Assembly: GCF_024171765.1 (NCBI RefSeq)
Contig: NZ_JAMTCI010000001.1
Location: 1,713,137-1,777,136, forward strand
DNA from: Williamsia deligens
GTDB lineage: Bacteria > Actinomycetota > Actinomycetes > Mycobacteriales > Mycobacteriaceae
Direction: 5' to 3'
DNA length: 64,000 bases
The notes under the pieces: generated by a model
The model's database searches: none
What the model was told of the DNA's origin: nothing
The model's input: only the letters and a program-made list of their open reading frames with translations
Position numbers and translations under genes: made by a program
Part shown: piece after piece, positions 39,510 through 49,500 of the stretch
Layout: the number at the start of each line of letters is the position of its first letter
Position numbering within the stretch: position 1 is the first letter of the stretch

Positions 39510-41933
39510 ATGGGTCGATTCACGCTGAACAGCAGCGCATTCGGGGCGATGGCAGCCGTCGGTCCGATCGCGGCCGCACGGCGGCGCTACCCGCAGTTCC
39601 GGCCGTATCCCCATGACGCCGCCTATGAGCGATGGATCGAGACCGTGGAGCCGGGCACCGTCGTCGATCCTGTGGGGGCCGTCGGGAACCGGTTCGGGGC
39701 CGTCCCGATGGTCACGGTCGTCGTGCCCGTGTTCAACGCACTGCCCCGCCACCTCGACGATCTCATGAGATCGCTGACAGCACAGACGTTCTCGGACTTC
39801 GAGGCCGTCTTCGCCGACGCCTCCACCGACCCCGCGGTGACAGCGCACCTCGCCTCGCTGTGCGTCGACGACCCCCGCCTGACGCACGTGTCCCTCGAGG
39901 AGAACGGCGGGATCTCGCGCAACACGAACGCCGGGATAGAGAGGGCGACGGGGGAGTTCATCGCCTTCGTCGACCACGACGACACGCTCGCGCCGCACGC
40001 CCTGAACGAGGTGGCGGCGTATCTGTTCGCCCACCCCGACACCGACATCGTCTACACCGACGAGGACAAGATCACCGACGACGGACGGTATCGTCACTCC
40101 CCACACCGCAAGCCCGGATGGTCACCGCACCAGTATCTCTCGTGCAATTACACCAGCCATCTGTGCGTGATCCGGCGCGAGCTGCTGGATAGACACGGCG
40201 GGCCGGACCCGCAGTTCGACGGTGCGCAGGACTACGAGCTGATCCTGCGTCTCACCTCGTCGGCGAGTCGGCCTGTCGTCGGCCACATCCCCAAGGTGCT
40301 CTACCACTGGCGCACCGCCGCCGGCTCGACGGCGGCGGAGTTCGAGGTCAAGTCCTACGTACGCGCCGCCGGGCGTCTCGCCGTCCAACGGGCTCTCGCC
40401 GCCCGTGGCGTCGACGGCGAGGTGGTCGCACTCGACGACAGGCCGGGATGGTTCGAACCGAGGATCTCGCCCGCGCCGGGAGTGTCGGTCCTTCTGCTGT
40501 GCGTCGGTCCCGAGGCGCCGGACCCCGATGCACTGCTCACCCTCACCGACACCTCGGCCTTCGGGACGGTGTCGTCCCGTCGAGCGGACGAGGTCGACCT
40601 GCCCTCCCTCGTCGACGCTCTGCGCGCCGAGGACATCGTCGTCGCCGTGCGCGAGAACGTGGTGCCCCACGGATCGGACTGGCTGCAGCTGCTCGCCGGG
40701 GTCACCGCCCTGGACGTTGTGGCCGCGGTGGCGCCCCGCATCGTCGACGGTGAGGACCGCATCGTCGACATGGGCAGGGTCCGGGACGCCTCGGAGATCC
40801 CGGACCCGCTCTTCGTCGGCCACCCCGTCGATCAGGGTGACGAACGCGGGCACCCCTCATGGGTCCGTGATGTCGACGAGCTATCCGGCGCCGTCGTGGT
40901 CGCCCGCCGCGACCGGTTCGGCCGCGATCCCGGTCCCGACGACCGTCTGGTGGTGTGGTCGCCGGTGACGATGACCGTGGCGGGTCCCCGTGCCCGTCCG
41001 CGGGTGTCGGTGTGTGTCCCGCTGTATCACCACGCGGACACCGTCGAGCGGTGTCTGCGCAGCATCCTCGACCAGGACCACGACGACTTCGAGATCGTCG
41101 TCGTCGACGACGCCTCGTCCGACGACGGTGCCGCGGTCGCCCGCACGCTCCTCAGGCCGGGTGACCGGGTGATCGTGAACCCGATGCGACTCGGTGCGGC
41201 CGAGAACCACAACCGGTGCGTCGAGGTGGCGCGCGGCGAGCTCGTCCAGTTCGTCCACGGTGACGACGAACTGCTGCCGGGTGCCCTGACGACGCTGGCG
41301 GCCGCATTCGACGACGACGATGTCGCCCTGGCCTTCTCGCGACGGCGACTCCTCACCGACGACGACGAGTTCCGTGAGTTCGCGGGGACCGTCCACCACA
41401 ACTTCTCCGCACTGCAGACGACGAACGACGCCGATGCGTTGATCGCCGACGTGATATGGAAGGGTCTGTGGCGCAACTTCTTCGGTGAGCCGAGCAACGT
41501 CATGTTCCGACGCCACCGCGCACTGGACGCCGGGGGGTTCCGCGACGACCTGGCACAGACCTTCGACATCGACCTGTGGGTCCACCTGATCGCGGGCGGC
41601 CGCGTCGTCTTCGTCGACGAGGAACTGTCCGTGCGTCACCACGACGGGGACACCCTCAGTGCGGCGAACCGTCGGGCCGACCGCGACTGGCTCGACCACA
41701 CACGGATGCTGTGGGGCGTCGCGATGGACGGTCGGATCCCCGCCAGGGCACGGGTGTACGCCGGGCTGTGGCTCACCACCTGTCATCCGACGTCGGTGAT
41801 CGATGCACTCCGGTCGCCCGCGGGGACACGGCTCGGCAGGCTCGCCGACGTCGCCGTGCTCCCGTTGACCGAGATCGAACGACGCAGGCGTGTCGCCGGG
41901 TCGGCGGCACGGACACCGCAGGAGGTGGGCTGA
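39510..41933 (+). CDS. double-domain family-2 glycosyltransferase
   Basis: 807 residues with two GT-A/GT2 domains. The first (about 70-290) has VVVPVFNALPRHL, FVDHDDTLAP and the DxD-type TDEDK near residue 185. The second (about 490-720) has VSVCVPLYHHADTVE, VVVDDASSDDG and VHGDDELLPG near residue 585. Between them is a variable region. No membrane segment, so it acts in the cytoplasm on a nucleotide-sugar donor. The next gene begins 1 nt after its stop. Likely builds an oligosaccharide on a lipid or polymer. A TAGCGT hexamer at 39437-39442 is a possible -10. Confidence 0.85.
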   Translation: MGRFTLNSSAFGAMAAVGPIAAARRRYPQFRPYPHDAAYERWIETVEPGTVVDPVGAVGNRFGAVPMVTVVVPVFNALPRHLDDLMRSLTAQTFSDFEAVFADASTDPAVTAHLASLCVDDPRLTHVSLEENGGISRNTNAGIERATGEFIAFVDHDDTLAPHALNEVAAYLFAHPDTDIVYTDEDKITDDGRYRHSPHRKPGWSPHQYLSCNYTSHLCVIRRELLDRHGGPDPQFDGAQDYELILRLTSSASRPVVGHIPKVLYHWRTAAGSTAAEFEVKSYVRAAGRLAVQRALAARGVDGEVVALDDRPGWFEPRISPAPGVSVLLLCVGPEAPDPDALLTLTDTSAFGTVSSRRADEVDLPSLVDALRAEDIVVAVRENVVPHGSDWLQLLAGVTALDVVAAVAPRIVDGEDRIVDMGRVRDASEIPDPLFVGHPVDQGDERGHPSWVRDVDELSGAVVVARRDRFGRDPGPDDRLVVWSPVTMTVAGPRARPRVSVCVPLYHHADTVERCLRSILDQDHDDFEIVVVDDASSDDGAAVARTLLRPGDRVIVNPMRLGAAENHNRCVEVARGELVQFVHGDDELLPGALTTLAAAFDDDDVALAFSRRRLLTDDDEFREFAGTVHHNFSALQTTNDADALIADVIWKGLWRNFFGEPSNVMFRRHRALDAGGFRDDLAQTFDIDLWVHLIAGGRVVFVDEELSVRHHDGDTLSAANRRADRDWLDHTRMLWGVAMDGRIPARARVYAGLWLTTCHPTSVIDALRSPAGTRLGRLADVAVLPLTEIERRRRVAGSAARTPQEVG

Positions 41934-41934
41934 C

Positions 41935-42711
41935 ATGTCGCTGTTCGTGGGGATACCCGTGTACGGGCAGGTGGAGATGACGCACGACCTCATCGCGGAT
42001 CTCGAGCGCGAAGACGTCGACTACGTGATCGTCGACAACAAGGGCGATTACTACAGGGCCGCCGACGAGACCGTGGTGCGCCCCGGCCGGAACCTGGGAT
42101 GGGCGGGTGGGTCCAACCTCGCCATCCGGATGGGCTTCGCCGACGGCTACGACTGGGCCATGACGCTCAACAACGACGTGCGGCTCTCCCGCGGGTTCGG
42201 TACCGGCGTGACGGTCCCCGGTCTCCCCGAGGACGCCGGCGTGGTGGCACCCGTCTACGACGACCGCGCCCACCTCGCGGTGCTCAGTGACTACCGGGGT
42301 CCCGCGGAAGACTATGAGCCACAACCGGTCTACCGGGTCACCCCGATCGTCGACGGCACGGCGATGGCCATCAGCCGCGACGCGTGGCGCGACATCGGCG
42401 AACTCGACGAGCGGACGTTCGGGTCCTACGCCTGGGGCGCGAACCTCGACCTCTGCCTCCGGGCCCGGGACGCCGGCTACGGCGTGTACGGCACCGAGAC
42501 CAGCTTCATCAACCACCTCGGCCGGCGCACCGTCCGGGAGATGGACTCGAGGTACGTCCGACGCGCCATGAAGGTGATGACGCGGGCGATGAAGAGCCTC
42601 TACGGCACGAACTGGCGCGCGACGGCGTTCCCGCCGGTCATCGAACGACGGGAACTGGGCACACACCGCGTGGTCGACCCCCTCGTGCGCGAGCCCGGCC
42701 AGCACGGCTGA
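41935..42711 (+). CDS. family-2 glycosyltransferase (rhamnosyltransferase-like)
   Basis: 258 residues. A short GT2 fold: FVGIPVYGQVEMTHDLI, the donor-site GRNLGWAGGSNLAI segment typical of rhamnosyl/galactofuranosyl-type GT2 enzymes, DxD-equivalent LNNDVRL, and a FINHLG acceptor segment. ATG 41935 has GGAGGTGG 6-7 nt upstream. It forms an operon with the double-domain GT2 before it (stop-start gap 1 nt). Sugar specificity is not predictable. Confidence 0.82.
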   Translation: MSLFVGIPVYGQVEMTHDLIADLEREDVDYVIVDNKGDYYRAADETVVRPGRNLGWAGGSNLAIRMGFADGYDWAMTLNNDVRLSRGFGTGVTVPGLPEDAGVVAPVYDDRAHLAVLSDYRGPAEDYEPQPVYRVTPIVDGTAMAISRDAWRDIGELDERTFGSYAWGANLDLCLRARDAGYGVYGTETSFINHLGRRTVREMDSRYVRRAMKVMTRAMKSLYGTNWRATAFPPVIERRELGTHRVVDPLVREPGQHG

Positions 42712-42714
42712 GCC

Positions 42715-42747
42715 ATGGGCGGGCGGGCCTCAGGCCCCGTCGCCCAT
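42715..42747. terminator. 15-position imperfect hairpin between convergent genes, loop on the ABC stop codon
   Basis: ATGGGCGGGCGGGCC (42715-42729), loop TCA, GGCCCCGTCGCCCAT (42733-42747); 13 of 15 positions pair. The loop TCA is the complement of the TGA stop of the ABC transporter, so the structure spans both gene ends. Confidence 0.65.
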
Positions 42748-44613
42748 CCGTCGGTGGCGACCCAGCCGAGGAGTGGCGTCGACCGTCTCCGCCTCGATGA
42801 TCGAACTCGCACCGGACCCGTCGTCGGGACCGGTCGGGATGCGCAACGCCGACAACAGATCCCGGTAGAGCGGACTCGAGTCGAGCAGCTCCGCATGTGT
42901 GCCCTGGGCGATCAGATGCCCGTCCTGCAGGACGACGATGAGGTCGGCGTCGACGACGGTCGAGAGGCGGTGGGCGATCGTGATGACCAGGCCGGTCCGG
43001 GCGTGGGCGACGATCGCGTCGTGGATCGCGGTCTCGGTCAACGCGTCCACCTGCGCGGTCGCCTCATCGAGCAGCAGGACAGGGCGCCTGGCCAGCAGTG
43101 CACGTGCCACGGCGACGCGCTGACGCTGACCCCCCGACAGCGACGTCGAGGAGATCTCGGCGTCGAGGCCACCGGGGAGGTCGGTCACCAGGCGTCCCAG
43201 CGACAACTGCTCCAGCACCCGGATCATGTCGGCCTCGGAGACCTCGGTGTTGATCAGCTGCAGGTTCTCGCGCAGCGTGCCCGGGATGAGCGGGGACTCC
43301 TGCTCGACGTAGGCGAAGTGGGTGCGCGTGTTCGACGCGGGGACGTCGCTGTAGGCGCTGGAACCGAGGCGGAGTTCGCCGCTCTCGGGTTCGAGGAAGC
43401 GCAGCAGCAGCGAGAGCAGCGTGGTCTTGCCGGCGCCCGACGGTCCGATGAGCGCGACGTGGCCGCGATGGGGCATGCGCAGGTCGATGCCGTTGAGCAC
43501 CGGATCGCCGCCGGGGTAGGCCGCGTGGACGCCGCGCAGGAGCATGCCCGAGCCATCGCCGATCGGGTGGACGACACCATTCGTCGGCGGTGTGACCGGT
43601 CCGAGGGACAGGGGCCGTTCCGGCTCGGACGGGATCGCGTCGATCTGACGGATGCGACGCGCGGCCGCGAGGCCCGCCTGCAGGCCGGTGACGCTGGTGC
43701 TCAACTGACCGATGGGGTCGCCGATCTGGAAGGCGTACAGCAGGAACGCGACCAGGGTCGACACCGTCATCGCCCCGTCGGCGACGCGCACGGCGCCGAC
43801 GGCCAGGATGATCAACACCGCGGCCTGGACCCCTGTCCACGAGGTGGTGATGGCCAGCGCCTGGCGCCGCACCGCCCGCATGTTGAGGTCGCGGGAGCGC
43901 TCTGCGATCTCGTCCAGGCGCGACCGGACGCGCTCCTCCGCGGTGGCCGCCTTGATCGACTTGATGGCGCGCAGGTTGCCGTCGAGCTCGGCGCCGAGCT
44001 CACCGACGGCGGCCTGTGCCTGCTCCTGGGATCGGGCGATGGCGGGCAGCAGGAGCCCGAAGAGGATGACCACGACGATGATCGCGGCGATGGTCACACC
44101 CACGAGGGTGATGTCGAGGATCGCCATCATGACCAGCGCGCCGATCATCATGACGACGCCGTTGACGCCGCCGACGATGCTCGACGACGCCGCGTCGCGC
44201 AGCAGCAGCGAATCCGAGGTCACCCGGGTCACGAGCTCGCCGACGGGACTCTTCTGCAGCGGGGTGAGACGGGCGTAGAGGAATCGGAGGTTCATGCGAC
44301 GGCGGGCGTCGTAGACGACGCCTTCGGACAGCTTGCCGAGGGTGACCATCTGCCACCACTGGGCGAGTGCCCCGACGGCGACGAGGACGACCAGGATGCC
44401 CAGTGGTCCGCCCATCGACGCCTTGGCGTTGACCGTGTCGAGGATGTGCTTGGTCGCGAGAGGCGTGCCGAGGCGCGCGGCGGTCGTCACGAGTCCGGCC
44501 GCGGTGGCCAACGCGAACAGCGGCAGGCGGGGTCGGATCAACTCCCAGAGCAGTCGCGTGCGGGGTTCGTCGGACTCTGAGACGGCCCCCCGGCCGGTCT
44601 TTCCTTCGCCCAT
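42730..44613 (-). CDS. ABC exporter, fused permease and ATPase
   Basis: 627 residues. A six-segment ABC_membrane domain (about 25-320) is followed by the ATPase (about 375-600). Walker A GPSGAGKTT lies near residue 391, then signature LSGGQRQR, Walker B LLLDEAT and switch His in IAHRLS. It is a half-transporter that would dimerise and export a lipid, peptide or drug. ATG 44613 lies 38 nt after the CtaG-like gene on the same strand. The substrate is unknown; its placement beside emb and the glycosyltransferases suggests envelope lipid or oligosaccharide export, but this is inference. Confidence 0.9.
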   Translation of the reverse strand: MGEGKTGRGAVSESDEPRTRLLWELIRPRLPLFALATAAGLVTTAARLGTPLATKHILDTVNAKASMGGPLGILVVLVAVGALAQWWQMVTLGKLSEGVVYDARRRMNLRFLYARLTPLQKSPVGELVTRVTSDSLLLRDAASSSIVGGVNGVVMMIGALVMMAILDITLVGVTIAAIIVVVILFGLLLPAIARSQEQAQAAVGELGAELDGNLRAIKSIKAATAEERVRSRLDEIAERSRDLNMRAVRRQALAITTSWTGVQAAVLIILAVGAVRVADGAMTVSTLVAFLLYAFQIGDPIGQLSTSVTGLQAGLAAARRIRQIDAIPSEPERPLSLGPVTPPTNGVVHPIGDGSGMLLRGVHAAYPGGDPVLNGIDLRMPHRGHVALIGPSGAGKTTLLSLLLRFLEPESGELRLGSSAYSDVPASNTRTHFAYVEQESPLIPGTLRENLQLINTEVSEADMIRVLEQLSLGRLVTDLPGGLDAEISSTSLSGGQRQRVAVARALLARRPVLLLDEATAQVDALTETAIHDAIVAHARTGLVITIAHRLSTVVDADLIVVLQDGHLIAQGTHAELLDSSPLYRDLLSALRIPTGPDDGSGASSIIEAETVDATPRLGRHRRMGDGA

Positions 44614-44651
44614 GGAACGACAGTGTTCCAGACCCCCGTACGACAGGCTCG

Positions 44652-45617
44652 TCAGCTGCGGCGGTCCAGGCCGTGCATCTCCCGCAGGCGGGCGTTGTAG
44701 GCGGCGAGCGCGGCGTCGTCGTCGTCCATGTCCGTGGTGTCGTCGTCGCCCGCGGTCGGGGAACCGAGCGTGGCCTCCCGGCGGGCGTTGTCGAGCCAGG
44801 ACGTGCGTCGCGGCTCCGACGGGTCGCGGGAGCGGTCGGTGCGGATCCACTGACCGGCCACCACCAGCAGCAACACCATCATCAGACCGTCGCCGGCGAA
44901 CCACATGATGGCGCCGGCCAGCGACTGGTCGGCGAGGGGGTCGGGACCCCACCCCATCCGCGACGCGGAGTACACCGGCGCGATCTCGGTGGCCGTCAGC
45001 ATGAGCACGACGCCCACCATCGTGTCCGGGCCCATCGCGATGAGCAGGGTGACGAAGCGCACCGGATGCGACAGCTGGTGCCCGGAGATCTCGGTGCCGA
45101 TGCACGGCAGCAGGAAGAGGTACCCGGTCACGAGGTAGAGGACGGTCTCGGACTCGTGCACCCAGGAGTGCTGGCCCATCACCTGCTGGAAACCCGTCAG
45201 GTGGGTGCCCACCAGCACGGCCGCGTACAGCGGGACGGTGAAGGCAGGCGACGTGACGAAGCGGGTGACGGGGAACGTCATGAACCCACGGATGCGGGCG
45301 GACGTCGTCGGTGACGAGGCCTCCACGGCCAGTCGGATCGGCTGTGCCAGCACCAGCAGGAGCGGGATCACCATGATCAGCAGCAGGTGGACGATCATGT
45401 GGACCGAGAACAGGTGGTGGGAGAACACCGCCAGCGGTGAGTTCAGCACCGCCACCAGCAGCACCACCGCGCCGGCCATGGCCGCACTCCGGCCGACCGG
45501 CCACGGACGGACCCGGGCCGAACCGACGACGTAGGCGCCGACGACGACCGCGATCACGACCCACCAGGTCCAGGTGACCGTCCAGCTCGTGAGGAGGTCG
45601 GGACGCTGCATGGACAT
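44652..45617 (-). CDS. CtaG-family (caa3-type) cytochrome c oxidase assembly protein
   Basis: 321 residues with about seven membrane segments and the conserved His-rich stretches FSHHLFSVHMIVHLLL, HSWVHESE and ISGHQLSHP. Members insert or deliver Cu to cytochrome oxidase, or are fused to CopD copper transporters. The C-terminus is cytoplasmic and Asp-rich (DDDTTDMDDDDAAL). Start candidates are GTG 45620, ATG 45617 and ATG 45611. No oxidase subunit gene is in the window, so its link to the neighbours is unexplained. Confidence 0.85.
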   Translation of the reverse strand: MSMQRPDLLTSWTVTWTWWVVIAVVVGAYVVGSARVRPWPVGRSAAMAGAVVLLVAVLNSPLAVFSHHLFSVHMIVHLLLIMVIPLLLVLAQPIRLAVEASSPTTSARIRGFMTFPVTRFVTSPAFTVPLYAAVLVGTHLTGFQQVMGQHSWVHESETVLYLVTGYLFLLPCIGTEISGHQLSHPVRFVTLLIAMGPDTMVGVVLMLTATEIAPVYSASRMGWGPDPLADQSLAGAIMWFAGDGLMMVLLLVVAGQWIRTDRSRDPSEPRRTSWLDNARREATLGSPTAGDDDTTDMDDDDAALAAYNARLREMHGLDRRS

Positions 45618-45638
45618 CACCGGTCCAGTATGCGCCCG

Positions 45639-46424
45639 TCAGGAGGCGCCGGGATCCCTGCCCGTTTCGCCCGATTCTGCTGTCTCAGAACCTGTTCCGT
45701 TCGACGCGTCCGTGCCGGCCGCACCACCGCCCGCCGCTGCGGTGCCGTCGGCGACGACACCGCTCGGCGCGGCCGTCGTGGACGGCGGTGTGGAGGCCGC
45801 CGGGGCGGGAGCTCCGGTCGCCGGGACGGTCGCCGAGGGAAGGGGACTGACAGCCGTTGTCACGGTGACGACAACGGGAGTCGACGAGGACGAAGTGCCC
45901 GGGCCCGGTCGCGGCACGGCAGCGCGCCCGCCACCGTCGCTGCCCACCCCGCTCGACGACCCGACGCGTGCGTCGCCCGCACCCGGGTCCGTCCGCGGGG
46001 TGACAGCGGAGACGAGAGCAGCGTCAGCGGCCACCGGTCGGCCGTCCGCGATGACGGTGGTGGTGCCGACCGGCCCGACGAGCACCTGAACCCATCCGTC
46101 TGCGGTGGCGACGGCGGTGATCCGGACGGCGCCGACGGTGGACAGCATCGGAAGGGATCCGGGGGCCCGCCCCGGCCCGGACGGTGCGGAGACCGCCGAT
46201 CCCGGCACGACCGATCCCGCCGCGGTCGGTGCGACCGATTCGCCGCCGCGGGTGCCCCACCAGGCGCCGCTCACCACGGAGCTCGCGACGAGGGCCAGCG
46301 CAGCGGTGGTGCCGATGCGCCGGCCGAGTCCGGGCGGCGTCTCCGCACCGCGGACCGGCGCGGCGAGCGCGACCTGGGCTCGCAGCGCTGCCCTCGCGGT
46401 CTCGAAATCCCACGGTTCGCGCAT
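45639..46424 (-). CDS. single-pass membrane protein with Ser/Thr/Pro-rich extracytoplasmic tail
   Basis: 261 residues. A short cytoplasmic N-terminus (MREPWDFETARAALRAQ), one membrane segment (about 38-58), a small folded part (about 95-140, VRITAVATADGWVQVLVGP) and then a long low-complexity Ser/Thr/Ala/Pro tail. The layout resembles an anti-sigma factor or a wall-spanning anchor, but no zinc-binding His/Cys motif is present and no sigma factor is adjacent. I do not recognise the family. TACCGT (complement of 46470-46475) with CTGACT 18 nt before it is a possible promoter for this three-gene unit. Confidence 0.7.
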   Translation of the reverse strand: MREPWDFETARAALRAQVALAAPVRGAETPPGLGRRIGTTAALALVASSVVSGAWWGTRGGESVAPTAAGSVVPGSAVSAPSGPGRAPGSLPMLSTVGAVRITAVATADGWVQVLVGPVGTTTVIADGRPVAADAALVSAVTPRTDPGAGDARVGSSSGVGSDGGGRAAVPRPGPGTSSSSTPVVVTVTTAVSPLPSATVPATGAPAPAASTPPSTTAAPSGVVADGTAAAGGGAAGTDASNGTGSETAESGETGRDPGAS

Positions 46425-46530
46425 CCCGTCCCCCTTGGCCGGCGGACCGTCCCGTGATTCGCCGGGGGCACGGTAACAGACTCCCGGATCGTGAGTCAGG
46501 GTCGTTACCGCAGGTCAGGGAGCTGGGGAG

Positions 46531-49500
46531 TCAGTACCCGATCGATCGCATGGGTGCCGGGTCCCAGAGTCCCGACCGTGTCGCGCTGCCCAGGTCCAGT
46601 CGTGCGGTGGGGGCGGGCTCGATGGGGGTGAAGCGCTGCAGCGATCCCCAGTCGTTGCCCCAGTCGTCGCGGAGGTAGGTCGGCAACAGCTGTGGTCGCA
46701 GCATCGCCTCGGTCAGGCCCAGTGGCCCGCCCGCCTTGCCCGACATCCACGTCTGGCTGTTCTGCCGTGTCGCCCCCGCGTCCGGCAGGATGCGCCACTC
46801 CGGCACCTCCTCCACGCCGTTGTGCACACCCATCGGCCGCTGGCACGGGAACACGAACGCCGGCACCCAGTCGATGAGGACCGGGGCGGTGCGACCGACG
46901 ACCTTCTCCAGCGTCGTCATGGTGCTGATGCGGGGCGGTGTCACGGCGACCCACTGGTCGGAACCGCCGCCGGTGTCGGCGACGACCAGCCGGGTGACGG
47001 TCGCACCGGCGGGCGCGTCGGAGAGCGGAAACCGCAGGTTGCGCCAGGTCGGGGCCTCGCCCACGTCGATCGGGGTGCGCTGACCCACGGCGGCGACCCT
47101 GCCGTCGGCGCCGACGCGCCCGTACTCGATGCGGACCTGCTGGCCCGACGACACGACGCCGAGCCCGTTGACGGCCTGCACCGCGCCGGCGACCGACACC
47201 GTCAGCAGCGGCGCGTCGTCGCTGCGGGGCGGCATCTGATACCAGTCGGAGGTCAGGGAGCCACCGGGTCCGCCGAAGCTGCCCAGCACCGGGGTGCGGC
47301 TCGGCGACAACCCGAACGGCAGCTTCACCGTCGAGCCGTTGACGCCGCGCTCGCCCTGGCCGCCACCGGTGCCTCCCTCGGACGACTCGTCGCCCGAGGT
47401 GTCCGACGATCCGGCGGAACCCTGCGCGGTGTTCGTGGAGCTGCTCGTCGAGCCCGTCGAGTCGCTGCTCTGCGTGGTGTCCACCGAGAGGTCGTTCGGG
47501 ACACCGTTCGGGGTGAAGCCCGCGGCACCCGACCCGGCGAGCGCATCGCCGGGGGAGGTGGTGGGGGACTGTCCGGCCACACGGGCGGTCGAGAGCAGCC
47601 CCGCGGTCGGATCGGTCTCGACGAGCACGAAGTCGGCCATGCCGCAGATGTGTCCGGAGAGCGCTCGCGCGTTCGACGACGCCCACGAGAAGCTGTTGCG
47701 CTGGACGACCGCGCCCTTGACCAGCGACAACACCTCGAAGACGACGACGAGACCAATGAGGGTCGGGACGAGGGCCCCGGATAGTCGGGTGCGCAGCTGC
47801 TCGCGGGTGCCGCCGGTGCGGACGTCGTCGGTGACGTGGTCGTCGCGCAGGTGCTGCCACAGGCCGAGGAGTCCTGCGGCCACCGACAGCGCCAGGAGCA
47901 CCCAGTACAGGGGGAGCCCGCCGATCGCCGGGGGGCGGTCCCGCCACGGGACGCCGTAGGTCCCGACGAACCACCAGCCGTTGATGCCCGCGAACGCGAT
48001 GCCCGCGACGAAGAGCAGGCCCGCGACGAGGAAGGTGCGGTTGCGACGCCGTCGGAGGACGGCCGGTGCCGCCATGGCGCCCGCCGCGGCGGCGAGACCG
48101 GCGGCGATCCCGGCGTAGACGCCGAGATGGTGGGTCCACTTCGTCGGGGTGAACGAGATGATGAAGACGGTGCCCAGGATGACGGCGATCAGACGCCACA
48201 CGGGTCCGCGCGCGATGCCCTTGGGCGACCGTCGCCGCAGCATCACGAGCATGACGAACACCAGCAGCAGGAACATCGTGAGGATGCCGAACCGGCGGGC
48301 GAGCGAGGCGTCGACCTGGTTGGGCAGCAGCAGGTAGTAGTAACGGACCGGTTCCTGCCACCACTCGAGCGTGGGGCCGACGGCGCTGGCGACCTTCGAA
48401 CTGGTGATGACACCGGCGAGGGTGTTGTCGGCGAATATCTCGAACAACACCGACGTCCCCGCGGCCAGGATCGGCGCGAGGATCGGGAGCAGCCCGTCCC
48501 GGTGCCGTCGCTTGGCCAGTCGTTTCACGAGGGGTCGGATGCCGGCGACGAGCGCGGCCACGGCCATCAGGCCGCCCGGGGCGATCGCGAGGGTGAACGC
48601 CGCGAAGATCGTCGCGGTGGCCAGCGGGAGGAACCGTCCCGTCGCGATGGCCCGGTCGACCGCGCACCAGGTGAGCAGTGCGCCGACCGCGAGCGCCGGT
48701 TCCGGGCGCAGACCGTTGTTGAACGGCAGCCAGATGGCGAGGAACACAGTGGCGCAGGTCCACAGGGCGGGTGTCGAGTGCCGCACCGTCCGGCCCAGCC
48801 GGGGGATGACCTCCCGGCTGAGCAACCACCAGCCGAGGACGCCGAGCAGGAAGGCGGGCAGACGCATCCACGGTGCGGCGAGGCTGACGTGGGTCATGGC
48901 CCGGATCACCTGGTAGTGCCAGCCGAACGGGTCCTGGGGCACACCGAAGTAGCGGTAGTAGTTGATCGGGTACCCGGCGCCGTCGGCGACGCGACCGACC
49001 GTGAAGTTGTAGCCGTCGTCGGAGGTGTTGCCGCCCAGGAACCACCACAGGGCGAGGACGCCGACGATCAGCGCGTCGACGGGGCGCAGCGTGAACCAGC
49101 CGGCGGGCAGGAACCGTCGATGCCGTCGGCCGTCGCCGGAGTCGAGGATGCCCAGGCTCACCAGCGACATCAGCGTCAGCGCGATGCCCAGGACGATCGC
49201 GGTCAGCTTGAGTGCGGTGGGGGTGGTGACGAACCGGGTGTCGATGGTGGCCCGCACCGACAGGCCGTCTGCGGGGGTGGAGCTCGGCAGGTCGGTGTAG
49301 ACGCCGACGATCTGCGGGCGCAGGTTGGGGTCGCCGACACCGAAGGTCAGCTGTCCGCTCGCCGTGGACGGCAGCCCGACGATCTGTGCGCGGGTGCCGG
49401 TGCCGTCGAAGCGCATCTCGATGCGACAGTTCGGATCCGACTGCGCCGCGGCACGCGGGGTGTTGACCAGCACCACGTTGCGGTCGGTGACCTGGATGGT

